The notes beneath the pieces were generated by a model. The model worked only from the letters and a program-made list of their open reading frames with translations, was not told where the DNA came from and searched no databases. 22,414 nucleotides of DNA from a bacterium HR32 (GTDB lineage Bacteria > Sysuimicrobiota > Sysuimicrobiia > Sysuimicrobiales > Sysuimicrobiaceae): NCBI GenBank assembly GCA_002898935.1, contig BEII01000002.1, positions 1-22,414 on the forward strand, written 5' to 3'. Position 1 is the stretch's first letter, and every line of letters begins with the position of its first letter. The position numbers and the translations under genes are program-made. Shown here piece after piece: positions 1 to 7,175 of the stretch.

Positions 1-375
1 GACCCGCAGTCCCTCGCCCGCTGCACCCCGGGCATGCAGGAGCTGCGGCCCCTGGGGCCCGAGGAGTTCGAGGCGGTGCTGTCCATCGGCATCGCCGCGG
101 TGCGGGGCACCTACAAGGGGAAGCTCCGGATCACGGAGCGCACGCCGCCGGAACGCTACGCAGTCCAGGTGGAGGGCACGAGCGGCGCGGGCTTCGTACG
201 CGCCGTGGGGCTGCTGGAGCTCGTGGACCGCGGCCCGCAGACCGAGGTGCGTTGGTCTGGCGACGTGCAGGTGGGCGGTGCCCTGACCATCGGCAGCCGG
301 ATGATCCCGGGGATCGCCCGCATGCTGGCCGGACAGTTCTTCCAGTGCCTCGACGAGCAACTCCGGAACGCTTAG
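1..375 (+). CDS. coxG: CoxG-family protein, 5'-truncated by the window edge
   Basis: The reading frame is open from base 1, so the gene starts upstream; only the last 124 codons are present. The visible start (LARCTPGMQEL, then a GTYKGK motif near window residues 36-41) matches the CoxG family (SRPBCC/START-like fold): a short segment around an L.RC.PG motif, then G..KGTYKG, then a C-terminal helix of the form RMLAGQFFQCLDEQL. CoxG proteins are membrane-associated accessory factors of molybdenum hydroxylases of the CO dehydrogenase type; they are needed for membrane anchoring or quinone coupling in some systems. The next gene begins 19 nt downstream with its own Shine-Dalgarno, so the three genes 1-1739 look like one operon. 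The ATG at 34 is internal, not the start, because the family match extends upstream of it. Family confident; role in this particular enzyme inferred. Confidence 0.85.
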   Translation, partial: DPQSLARCTPGMQELRPLGPEEFEAVLSIGIAAVRGTYKGKLRITERTPPERYAVQVEGTSGAGFVRAVGLLELVDRGPQTEVRWSGDVQVGGALTIGSRMIPGIARMLAGQFFQCLDEQLRNA

Positions 376-394
376 GCCAGGAGCTGCGCCACCC

Positions 395-1258
395 GTGAAG
401 CCGCCCGTCTTCGAGTACTGCGACCCCACCACCGTGGAAGAGGCCGTGGACTGTCTCGCGGAGCGGGGCGAGGCCGCCAAGGTGCTCGCCGGCGGCCAGA
501 GCCTCCTGCCCTTGCTGAACCTCCGGCTGGCACGGCCCGACTGCCTGGTGGACATCAACCGGCTGGACGAACTCGACTACCTCCACGAGGAAGCCGGCTG
601 GCTCCGGGTGGGTGCCAGGGTCCGGCAGCGGCGCGTGGAGGAGTCCGAGGAGGTGGCCCGCCGCGTTCCCCTGCTGGCGGAGGCGGTACGGTACGTGGGG
701 CACCCGCAGATCCGCAACCGGGGTACCGTGTGCGGTAGCTTGGCCCACGCGGACCCCGCTGCAGAGCTCCCCGGTGTCGCCGTGGCCCTGGGCGCGCGGC
801 TCCTCGTCCGGAGCCGCCTGGGGACTCGGGAGATCCCGGCCGAGCAGTTCTTCACGGGACAGCTCACCACCGCCCTGCGGCCGGACGAGCTCCTGGTGGA
901 GGCGCAGTTCCCGGTCTTCCCGGCCGGCTGGGGGTGGGCCTTCGTCGAAGTCACCAACCGTCACGGCGACTACGCGCTCTGCGGGGTGGCCGCGGGCGTG
1001 TACGTGGAGGACCGCCGCGTCCGGGACGTCCGCCTCGCGTACGTGGGTGCGGGACCCACACCGGTGCGGCTGCGGGAGGTTGAGTTGGCGGCGGTGGAGG
1101 ACTTCCGCGCGGCCGGCGAGGAGGCGAGGGCACGCCTGTCGCCCGACGGCGACCTGCACGCCTCTGCGGAGTTCCGCCGGCACCTGGCTGCGGTGCTGAC
1201 CGGACGCGCGCTGCGCCGGGCGTTCGAGCGCGCGACCGGAGGGGAGCCCCATGCGTGA
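395..1258 (+). CDS. FAD-binding medium subunit of a xanthine dehydrogenase/CO dehydrogenase-family molybdenum hydroxylase (CoxM-like)
   Basis: 287 residues, the usual size for the medium subunit. It holds FAD and passes electrons from the 2Fe-2S subunit to an acceptor. The first FAD-binding loop is seen as AGGQS at residues 32-36. The second is IRNRGTVCGSLAHADP at 106-121, followed by AAELP, which is typical of CoxM-like proteins. The C-terminal third fits the CO dehydrogenase flavoprotein C-terminal domain. The start is GTG at 395 with AGGAG at 379-383. Its stop overlaps the start of the 2Fe-2S subunit gene by 8 nt, which points to translational coupling. Substrate cannot be read from this subunit: members serve CO, xanthine, nicotinate, caffeine, aldehydes and other heterocycles. 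The AllH-family gene directly downstream argues for a nitrogen heterocycle, but that is inference. Confidence 0.92.
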   Translation: MKPPVFEYCDPTTVEEAVDCLAERGEAAKVLAGGQSLLPLLNLRLARPDCLVDINRLDELDYLHEEAGWLRVGARVRQRRVEESEEVARRVPLLAEAVRYVGHPQIRNRGTVCGSLAHADPAAELPGVAVALGARLLVRSRLGTREIPAEQFFTGQLTTALRPDELLVEAQFPVFPAGWGWAFVEVTNRHGDYALCGVAAGVYVEDRRVRDVRLAYVGAGPTPVRLREVELAAVEDFRAAGEEARARLSPDGDLHASAEFRRHLAAVLTGRALRRAFERATGGEPHA

Positions 1259-1739
1259 GCCCACGCGGACCGTCCAGCTCCTGGTGAACGGCCGGACCCA
1301 CACGGTGACGGTGCCCGTGCGCAAGACGCTCGCGGACACCCTGCGCGAGGACCTGGGCCTCACGGGGACCCACCTCGGCTGCGAGCAGGGCGTCTGCGGG
1401 GCTTGCACCGTACTGCTGGACGGGCAGCCTGTGCGGTCGTGCCTGTTGCTCGCAGTGCAGGCTGCAGGCCACGAGGTCACCACCGTCGAGGCCCTCGGCA
1501 CCCCTGACCGCCTGCACCCCCTTCAGCAGGCCTTCTGGGAGCACCACGGCCTGCAGTGCGGCTTCTGCACCCCTGGAATCCTCATAAGCCTCGTGGCGTT
1601 CCTCCGCGAGCGGCCCTCGCCGACCCGGGAGGAGATCCGGGAGGCCCTGGCGGGCAACCTGTGCCGGTGCACCGGTTACCAGAACATCGTGCGGGCGGCA
1701 GAGGCCGCGGCCGCCTGGATGCGCGAACCCGGCCGTTAA
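1251..1739 (+). CDS. 2Fe-2S small subunit of a molybdenum hydroxylase (CoxS-like)
   Basis: 162 residues, the family's normal length. It carries two 2Fe-2S clusters that move electrons from the molybdenum site to FAD. The N-terminal plant-ferredoxin-type cluster uses C44, C49, C52 and C64 (GCEQGVCGACTV plus RSC). The C-terminal four-helix domain binds the second cluster through C103, C106, C138 and C140 (QCGFCTPG and NLCRCTGYQNIV). All eight ligands are present, so the subunit looks functional. The ATG at 1251 follows a strong GGAGGGGAG at 1238-1246 and overlaps the upstream gene by 8 nt. The catalytic molybdopterin large subunit is not downstream; the next gene is DUF2877. It therefore most likely lies upstream of base 1 or elsewhere. 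Confidence 0.95.
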   Translation: MREPTRTVQLLVNGRTHTVTVPVRKTLADTLREDLGLTGTHLGCEQGVCGACTVLLDGQPVRSCLLLAVQAAGHEVTTVEALGTPDRLHPLQQAFWEHHGLQCGFCTPGILISLVAFLRERPSPTREEIREALAGNLCRCTGYQNIVRAAEAAAAWMREPGR

Positions 1740-1858
1740 CAGGCGTCGCCCCCGGCCGAGACCGCCCCCGGGCCCTGGCGTACCCTTCTCCGCTGACCCC
1801 GTGGCTTGACCGTCCCTCTCAGGGCACGGTCCTCGCCGCCTTCCGTCGGAGCGCCTAC

Positions 1859-2563
1859 GTGCTGCTGGAGGACGGCGACGCAGCGGTTGTCCTGGCCCTG
1901 GTCTCCCCCGAGCTCGGGCGAGGGCCGCTGAGCGTGGTGGTGCGGGGCGTGCCGTGGGAGCGCGTCCGGGCGGGCGAGGCCGTACGGGTCGCGCCCGGGG
2001 AGCTGGCCGTGGGGCCCGTGCGAGTGGCGACCGCCCGGGCCGCGGCGTGGAACCCGCAGGTCCCCCGGGTCTCGCTGCCCGCATCCGTCCTCGAAGCGTG
2101 CGTGCGGTGGCTGGTACGCGCAGCGCCCGCGGAGAGCCTCGCGTCGATCCTGCCGTGCCTGCTGGACGGAGCCCCTGCGGGCGGCCTGCTCCCCTGGCAG
2201 CGCCGGGCCCTGGAGGGTGCACGGGCTCTCGCCTCCGGCGAGCTTGCCGCAGGCAGCAGCATGTTGTGCGGCCTGGGCCCGGGCCTCACCCCGAGTGGGG
2301 ACGACTTCCTCTGCGGCTGGATGCTGGCGGTGCACGTGCGCGGCCGGGATCCCGGACCCATCGCGCACCACGCGCGCTCGACCCACCGCATCGCCCGCGC
2401 GTACCTGGAGGCCGCAGCCCGCGGCCACGCGTCGGAGGCGTGGCACCGGTTCCTGCGCGCGGCTGCGGCGGGCGTCTGGCAGGCGTCGGCGCGTTCGGTC
2501 CTGCGCGCGGGCGAGACCTCGGGCGCGGATACCCTGGCGGGCTTCCTGGCGGCGCTGCGCTGA
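1859..2563 (+). CDS. allH: DUF2877 protein, AllH/YlbF family (putative carbamoyltransferase component); start uncertain
   Basis: The family hallmark GLGPGLTPSGDDFLCG lies at residues 138-153 of this 234-residue call, and SPELGRGPLSVVV near the start is also typical. E. coli YlbF (AllH) is reported to act with FdrA (AllF) and YlbE (AllG) as oxamate carbamoyltransferase in anaerobic allantoin use; relatives of both partners are encoded at 16915-20014. The start is a problem. GTG 1859 has GGAG at 1848-1851 with good spacing, but family-like sequence (GTVLAAFRRSAY) continues in frame upstream to about 1823. No in-frame ATG, GTG or TTG exists between the previous stop (1739) and 1859; only CTG codons at 1775 and 1793 would include it. 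So a CTG start, a shortened N-terminus or a sequence error are all possible. It lies 119 nt after the 2Fe-2S gene and probably shares its operon. Confidence 0.85.
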   Translation: MLLEDGDAAVVLALVSPELGRGPLSVVVRGVPWERVRAGEAVRVAPGELAVGPVRVATARAAAWNPQVPRVSLPASVLEACVRWLVRAAPAESLASILPCLLDGAPAGGLLPWQRRALEGARALASGELAAGSSMLCGLGPGLTPSGDDFLCGWMLAVHVRGRDPGPIAHHARSTHRIARAYLEAAARGHASEAWHRFLRAAAAGVWQASARSVLRAGETSGADTLAGFLAALR

Positions 2564-2601
2564 CTTCTAGCGCCCTGCCGTGGCGTAGAATGGGGCTGGC
2601 G

Positions 2602-3543
2602 ATGGAGCCGTTGCTGCTCGTGGCGAACCCGTACGCAGGCGGCGGTCGGATGGAGGACACCCTGCGCGTCGCCGAGCGTGTGCTGCGGGCCCGGGGTGCG
2701 CGCTACCAGATCCACCGCGCCGCCGGGTTCGCCGCCCTGGCGGACGCCGCGGCGCGTGGCTCGGCGGAGGGGTTCCGCGCGGTGGTGGCCGTGGGCGGCG
2801 ACGGCACGGTGAACGCGGTGGTGAACGGGGTGCTCCGCGCCGGCGGCCAGGCCGCGGTGGGGATCGTCCCCGCGGGGACCGCCAACGAGTTCGTCCGAGG
2901 GCTGCCGCTTCCCCGCAGCGTGCAGCGCGCCACCCTGGCCCTGCTGAACGGTGAGCCCGTGGAGTTCGACGTGGCGGAAGCGAACGGCCGCTACTTCGTC
3001 AACGTCTTCGGCATCGGCTTCGACGCCCGCGTGGCCGCGGGCGCAAGCCGGCTCCGGGGCCGGCGGATCTTCCGCGGCCGCGCGGTGTACTTCCTCGCGA
3101 GCCTGCTGGAGCTCGTGAGCAGCCGGGAACCCCTCGAGGTGGAGGTGACGACGGAGTCCGACCGGTTCACGGGGCGCGTGCTGCTGGTGGCCGCGGTGAA
3201 CGGCCGCATGTACGGCGAGCGGGTGCCGTCCTTGCCCACGCCAAGCCTGCGGGACGGCCTGCTCGACCTGTACATCGTCCAGGACATGCGGCGCATGCGG
3301 TCCCTGAACGCGGCCATGAAGATGCTCCGGAGGTCCCCCATCCCGGAGATCGTGATCCAGCGGTGCCGGCAGGTGACGGTGCGGGCAGACCGGGAGGTGG
3401 CCACGCACGTGGACGGCAACCCCACGGAGCCCGCGCGGGGCATCCACGTGCGGGTGCTTCCGCGAGGCGTGCGGATCCTCCTGCCTCCTGAAGCGGTACC
3501 GTGGCAACCCGCGGCCCAGCCCGTGGGGGCGGCACGACCCTAA
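2602..3543 (+). CDS. Diacylglycerol kinase family lipid kinase (YegS/BmrU-like)
   Basis: 313 residues, normal for this soluble lipid kinase family, which uses ATP to phosphorylate diacylglycerol or related lipids at the membrane face. The N-terminal domain shows the opening strand LLLVANPYAGGG, the nucleotide-binding GGDGTVNAV at 65-73, and GTANEF at 92-97 (often GTGNDF in relatives). The C-terminal beta-sandwich domain begins near residue 115 (FDVAEANGRYFVNVFGIGFDA) and ends with the DGNP-containing strand. ATG 2602 is preferred because GGGG lies 6 nt upstream and the first strand follows at once; ATG 2590, in frame, is the alternative. The gene is 3 nt from the glycosyltransferase that follows, consistent with a shared glycolipid or lipid-recycling role. 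Whether the substrate is diacylglycerol or another lipid cannot be decided. Confidence 0.9.
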   Translation: MEPLLLVANPYAGGGRMEDTLRVAERVLRARGARYQIHRAAGFAALADAAARGSAEGFRAVVAVGGDGTVNAVVNGVLRAGGQAAVGIVPAGTANEFVRGLPLPRSVQRATLALLNGEPVEFDVAEANGRYFVNVFGIGFDARVAAGASRLRGRRIFRGRAVYFLASLLELVSSREPLEVEVTTESDRFTGRVLLVAAVNGRMYGERVPSLPTPSLRDGLLDLYIVQDMRRMRSLNAAMKMLRRSPIPEIVIQRCRQVTVRADREVATHVDGNPTEPARGIHVRVLPRGVRILLPPEAVPWQPAAQPVGAARP

Positions 3544-3546
3544 GCC

Positions 3547-4704
3547 ATGGACCGCCGCCCTCGGGACGCTCCCTTCCTGCTCGTGCTGTCGGCCACTTAC
3601 GGCGGCGGCCACCAGCGGGTGGCGGAGGTGTTGCGGGCCGCGTGGCGGGAGCGCCTGCCGCAAGCCCGGGTGGAGGTCCTGGACTTCTTCGAGCGGTTCG
3701 TGAACCCCGCCCTGAACCGCCTGACCCGGACCCTCTACATCCAGAGCGTCCGGCACGCCCCACGGCTGTGGGGCGCCTTCTACGACGCCACGGGTCAGAT
3801 CCGGCCCGACTCCCCGACCCAGCGGCTCATCAACCGGCTCGGCAAGCGTCGCCTGCTTGCGTACCTGGAGGAGCACGGGCCCGACCTGGTCGTCCACGTA
3901 CACCCCACCCCCGCAGGCTCCATGTCCGAGTTGAAGGCCGAGGGCCGGGCCGCGCAGCCCTCCGGGGTGGTGATCACCGACTACGCCATCCACTCCCAGT
4001 GGATCCATCCGCACGTGGACCTGTACTGCGCGGCCTCCGAGGAGGTGGCGGCGGGTCTTGTGGACCGCGGGATCCCCCCGGAACGGATCCGGGTGACGGG
4101 GATCCCCGTGGACCCGCACTTCGCCCAACCCCTGGACCGAGCCTCGGTGGCGCGCCGGCTGGGCCTGGACCCTGCGCGCACCACGGTTCTTGTGATGGCC
4201 GGCGCGTACGCCATGTTGGGCGGCGTGGTGGAGGTGCACCGGGTGCTGCTGTCCCTACCCCAGCGGGTGCAGAGCGTGTTCGTGTGCTGCCGCGACGCGG
4301 CCTTGGTCGAACGCCTGCGGCACCGGAGCCGCCGTCGGCCGGACGTCCACGTTTTCGGCTTCGTGGACAACGTACACGAGTGGATGGCGGCCTCAGACCT
4401 CCTGATCACCAAGGCCGGAGGGATCACGGTGTCCGAGGCGCTGGTCCGCGAGCTGCCCATGGTCATCTACCGGCCCATCCCGGGGCAGGAGGAGTGGAAC
4501 ACCCGGATGCTGGTGGCCGCCGGCGCGGCCCAGGTCGCCCGCGGACCCGACGAGCTGCGCCGGCTGCTAGAGCGGCTGTTGCAGGACCCCGCGGCTTTGG
4601 AAGACATGCGCCGGGCCGGGCGGCGCGTCCGCAGGCCGCACGCGGCCCGCGAGGCCGCAGACGCCCTCCTCCAGCTCCTGCGGGAGGCACGAGCCGGTGC
4701 GTAG
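3547..4704 (+). CDS. MGDG-synthase-type / processive diacylglycerol glycosyltransferase family protein (GT28, MurG-like fold)
   Basis: 385 residues with the two-domain GT-B layout. The N-terminal MGDG-synthase domain has the acceptor-side loop SATYGGGH at 15-22 and a TDY motif near 144-146. The C-terminal GT28-type domain has a phosphate loop near 216-226 (VMAGAYAMLGG) and the sugar-nucleotide motif ITKAGGITVSEAL at 287-299. Family members such as B. subtilis UgtP and plant MGD1 move glucose or galactose from a UDP-sugar to diacylglycerol. It follows the lipid kinase by 3 nt and overlaps the MFS gene by 8 nt, so the two lipid enzymes likely act on one diacylglycerol pool. The usual glycine-rich GGSLG-type loop is altered to AGAYAMLGG, so the donor or acceptor may differ from UgtP. 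Confidence 0.88.
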   Translation: MDRRPRDAPFLLVLSATYGGGHQRVAEVLRAAWRERLPQARVEVLDFFERFVNPALNRLTRTLYIQSVRHAPRLWGAFYDATGQIRPDSPTQRLINRLGKRRLLAYLEEHGPDLVVHVHPTPAGSMSELKAEGRAAQPSGVVITDYAIHSQWIHPHVDLYCAASEEVAAGLVDRGIPPERIRVTGIPVDPHFAQPLDRASVARRLGLDPARTTVLVMAGAYAMLGGVVEVHRVLLSLPQRVQSVFVCCRDAALVERLRHRSRRRPDVHVFGFVDNVHEWMAASDLLITKAGGITVSEALVRELPMVIYRPIPGQEEWNTRMLVAAGAAQVARGPDELRRLLERLLQDPAALEDMRRAGRRVRRPHAAREAADALLQLLREARAGA

Positions 4705-5890
4705 CCGCGCGGCCACCCACGCGGCGTTGATCGGACTCGTGGAGTGTGCGCGGGGAGCCCTGCTATTCACCCTGCTGCCGAACCACCTCCGGTTTGGGGT
4801 CGGCCACGGGATGTCGGTGGTGGGCCTGACTCTCTCCAGCTACTACCTCTCGGAGCTCGCCCTCAAGCTCCCCTCGGGCTGGCTCGTAGACCACTTCGGC
4901 CGCAGGCGCCCTCTGGTGGCCGGGCTCGCGCTGAGCGTGGTATCCGTCGCCCTGCTGGCCCAGGTGGGCGAAGTCTGGCAGATCCTGCTCGCGGCAGCGT
5001 TGGGCGGTGTGGGGGCTTCGCCCATCTGGCCCGCGGTCGTCAGTGGGGTCGCGGAGGCAACGGAAGAGGGCGGCCGGGGCAGCGCCATGGGCGCAGTGTT
5101 CAGTAGCTGGTTGGTGGGCACCGCCGTGGGCTTCGTGGCGGCCAACTTCCTCCTCGAGGTCCACACCGTGGCCGCCTTCTCCCTGGTGGTGGGCTGCCTG
5201 CTGGCCGCTCTCGTGCTGGCGTCCGGGCTGGAGGTCAGCTCCCAACCCCACGTGCAGCAGGCGCTGCGGGAGTCGGTGCACGAGGTGGAGGTGACCGCCG
5301 CGCGCCTGTGGCCGCTGGTGGCGGGCATGATGGTCCAGACCATGGCCACCGGCATGCTGATGCCCACCCTGTCCCCGTACGCCCGCGAGGTCCTCAACCT
5401 CACCCCTCTGTGGATCGGGGTGCTCCTGCTCGCGGGCCCCGGCCTCACCGTCCTGCTGTTGGTCCCCCTCGGGCGTCTGATCGACCGCCTGGACCGCGTA
5501 GAAGTCCTGCCCGCCTGCATCGCGGTGGGCGGTGCGGTGCTGTTCGTCCTGCCGTTGTTCCGTTCCCTGTGGATCCTGATCCCGCTGGTCGCCATCCTCG
5601 GGTTGGGGTACGCCACGCTGCTCCCTGCGTGGAATGCGCTGGTCATGGACCTGTTGCCTCCCCACCGGCGCGCCACGCTGCTCGGCCTCGCCATGTCCAT
5701 CGAGGGCGTGGGCATGGCCCTCGGGACGACCCTCGGGGGTGTGCTGTGGGACCACCTGGGTCCACCCGCGCCCTTCCACGCCGCGGGGCTGTTCCTGCTG
5801 GGCGTGGCGGTGGGTTACCTCATCCTGCTCCCGCGTTCGGTGCAGCCGGCCCTGGCCCGGCGCGCGCGGCGCGGACCCAGGGACTCATGA
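4697..5890 (+). CDS. Major facilitator superfamily transporter
   Basis: 397 residues with about twelve hydrophobic segments, normal for a 12-helix MFS carrier in the cytoplasmic membrane. The loop after helix 2 carries the MFS motif A in the form SGWLVDHFGRRRP (60-72). A weaker repeat, GRLIDRLDRVEVLP, sits at the matching place in the second half. The central loop (around 178-195) is charged, separating two six-helix bundles. Start GTG 4697, with GGAGG at 4683-4687, overlaps the glycosyltransferase stop by 8 nt, so co-translation is likely. Its substrate is unknown; being placed between a lipid glycosyltransferase and a polysaccharide deacetylase hints at a lipid- or envelope-related export role, but drug efflux is as likely from sequence alone. 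Confidence 0.88.
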   Translation: MRSRAATHAALIGLVECARGALLFTLLPNHLRFGVGHGMSVVGLTLSSYYLSELALKLPSGWLVDHFGRRRPLVAGLALSVVSVALLAQVGEVWQILLAAALGGVGASPIWPAVVSGVAEATEEGGRGSAMGAVFSSWLVGTAVGFVAANFLLEVHTVAAFSLVVGCLLAALVLASGLEVSSQPHVQQALRESVHEVEVTAARLWPLVAGMMVQTMATGMLMPTLSPYAREVLNLTPLWIGVLLLAGPGLTVLLLVPLGRLIDRLDRVEVLPACIAVGGAVLFVLPLFRSLWILIPLVAILGLGYATLLPAWNALVMDLLPPHRRATLLGLAMSIEGVGMALGTTLGGVLWDHLGPPAPFHAAGLFLLGVAVGYLILLPRSVQPALARRARRGPRDS

Positions 5891-6636
5891 GCGCCGCGTG
5901 GTGGGCCCTCGCGGCCTGCGGAGGTCTCACAGGAGCCTACACCGTGGGCGCGCAGACCCTGGCGCGCGCAGGAGGGGCGGTGCGCCACGGTGTCCGGTCG
6001 CCCCGGGTGGCCCTCACGTTCGACGACGGCCCGCACCCGGACTACACCCTGCGCGTCCTGGAGGTGCTGGCGCGCTACGGAGTTCGCGCCACGTTCTTCT
6101 TCGTCGGACGGCACGCCCGCGAACACCCCGCGGTGGCGCGCGCGGTGGCCGCCTCCGGGCACGAGGTCGGGAGCCACACGATGCGACACCGGCACCTGTG
6201 GACCCTCGGCCCGCGCAGCACGTGGTACGAGGTCGCGGACGGACACCGGGCGGTGGAGGACGCGGCCGGCGTGCACAGCGTGTACTTCCGGCCGCCGTGG
6301 GGTGCTTTCAACCTCGCCAGCCTGTGGGCGTGCCGCCGCCTGAGGCTGTTGCCCGTGCTGTGGACCGTGCGCGCGGAGGGCTGGCGGTGGCGGCCCGACC
6401 CCGCGCGCATGGTGGACGAGGTGGTGCGCCGGAGCCACCCGGGCGCCATCGTGAACCTGCACGACCGGGGCGGCTTTCCTGACACGCCCCAGCGGGTGCT
6501 TGCCGCGCTCCCCGGGATCGTGGAGGGACTACGGTCGCGGGGGCTTGAGCCGGCCCCGCTCCAGGAGGTCCTTGGGGCGCGCCACGGAGCCCGCCCGCTC
6601 GGCGTCGGCGTACAGAGCGACGAGCCGGCTCCGTGA
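5887..6636 (+). CDS. Polysaccharide deacetylase (NodB/CE4 family), membrane-anchored
   Basis: 249 residues. A hydrophobic N-terminal segment (about residues 4-22) would anchor or export it, placing the catalytic domain outside the membrane. The CE4 motifs are complete: TFDDGP at 44-49 (catalytic base and metal Asp), SHTMRH at 96-101 (two metal histidines), RPPWG at 135-139, and NLHD near 190-193. Such enzymes remove N-acetyl groups from peptidoglycan, chitin-like or other amino sugars. ATG 5887 overlaps the MFS stop by 4 nt (ATGA). The last 108 nt (6529-6636) overlap the - strand YkoP-like gene end to end. The C-terminal tail after about residue 225 is outside the conserved domain, so it may tolerate this overlap. 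Substrate not determinable. Confidence 0.92.
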   Translation: MSAAWWALAACGGLTGAYTVGAQTLARAGGAVRHGVRSPRVALTFDDGPHPDYTLRVLEVLARYGVRATFFFVGRHAREHPAVARAVAASGHEVGSHTMRHRHLWTLGPRSTWYEVADGHRAVEDAAGVHSVYFRPPWGAFNLASLWACRRLRLLPVLWTVRAEGWRWRPDPARMVDEVVRRSHPGAIVNLHDRGGFPDTPQRVLAALPGIVEGLRSRGLEPAPLQEVLGARHGARPLGVGVQSDEPAP

Positions 6637-7158
6637 AATCCAGATCTGGCGCACCCGGGCCAGGCGCGGGCGGCCCGAGATCCGCCGCACGCCCTGCGGG
6701 TGGTAGTACCAGACGAGGAAGTGCAACCACGCCTGCAGCAGCCACGTGTGCAAGCCGGGTGGGAGGTCTCGCACCTCCCAACCCAGGCGCTCCGAGCCCT
6801 GCCAGTACAGGGTGTTCCCGAACACCGCGACCGCCGGGAGGTCCGGGTGGTCGCGGAGGTGGCGGGCCAGGGCCGCGAAGGCGTATGTGAGCTCCCGGGC
6901 GAACTGCAACCCCACCTTCCGGGCGTCGCCCAGCTCCGCGTGCAGCCGCGCGAGCCGTGCGCTGTCCACGTGCACCTCCGCCACGGGGTCGCCCGGCTGG
7001 ACCACGGTGCCGTCGCTGAGCCTGACGGGAGGGCCCGCGTGCGGATGCAACTGCAGCCTCAGCACGCTGTCGGGCGCGTAGTCGAACACACCGTGGCGGC
7101 GTGCCCACCACCGCTCGAACCGGTCGAACCAAGGACGTGGGAGCAGGCGCTGCAGCAC
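6529..7158 (-). CDS. YkoP-like domain protein
   Basis: 209 residues, no signal peptide or clear membrane helix, rich in Trp, Leu and Arg. The N-terminal part (FDRFERWWARRHGVFDYAP, then VLRLQLHPH and G..V..GDPVAEVH..) and a middle helix rich in aromatic residues (WLLQAWLHFLVWYYHP) resemble the poorly characterised YkoP-like family of Bacillota, often found beside glycosyltransferases, MFS transporters and polysaccharide deacetylases, as here. No enzymatic motif is visible to me. Start is GTG 7158; no good Shine-Dalgarno precedes it, and no in-frame ATG gives a better fit. It is divergent from the EamA gene with only 17 nt between starts, and its 3' end overlaps the deacetylase gene by 108 nt. 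Family assignment moderately sure, function unknown. Confidence 0.75.
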   Translation of the reverse strand: MLQRLLPRPWFDRFERWWARRHGVFDYAPDSVLRLQLHPHAGPPVRLSDGTVVQPGDPVAEVHVDSARLARLHAELGDARKVGLQFARELTYAFAALARHLRDHPDLPAVAVFGNTLYWQGSERLGWEVRDLPPGLHTWLLQAWLHFLVWYYHPQGVRRISGRPRLARVRQIWISRSRLVALYADAERAGSVARPKDLLERGRLKPPRP

Positions 7159-7175
7159 CGCCTGCAGTGTACACC

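Noticed and set aside
131..1501. A - strand open frame of 456 codons
   Set aside because: Antisense to the FAD and 2Fe-2S subunits; it is a composition-driven shadow frame.
1..1739. Assignment of the hydroxylase as a CO dehydrogenase
   Set aside because: CoxG, FAD and 2Fe-2S subunits do not decide the substrate. The large subunit with the diagnostic loop is not in the window, and the neighbours favour a nitrogen compound.
1855..4239. A - strand open frame of 794 codons
   Set aside because: Antisense to DUF2877, the lipid kinase and the glycosyltransferase, which have firm motif support. No domain is visible in it.
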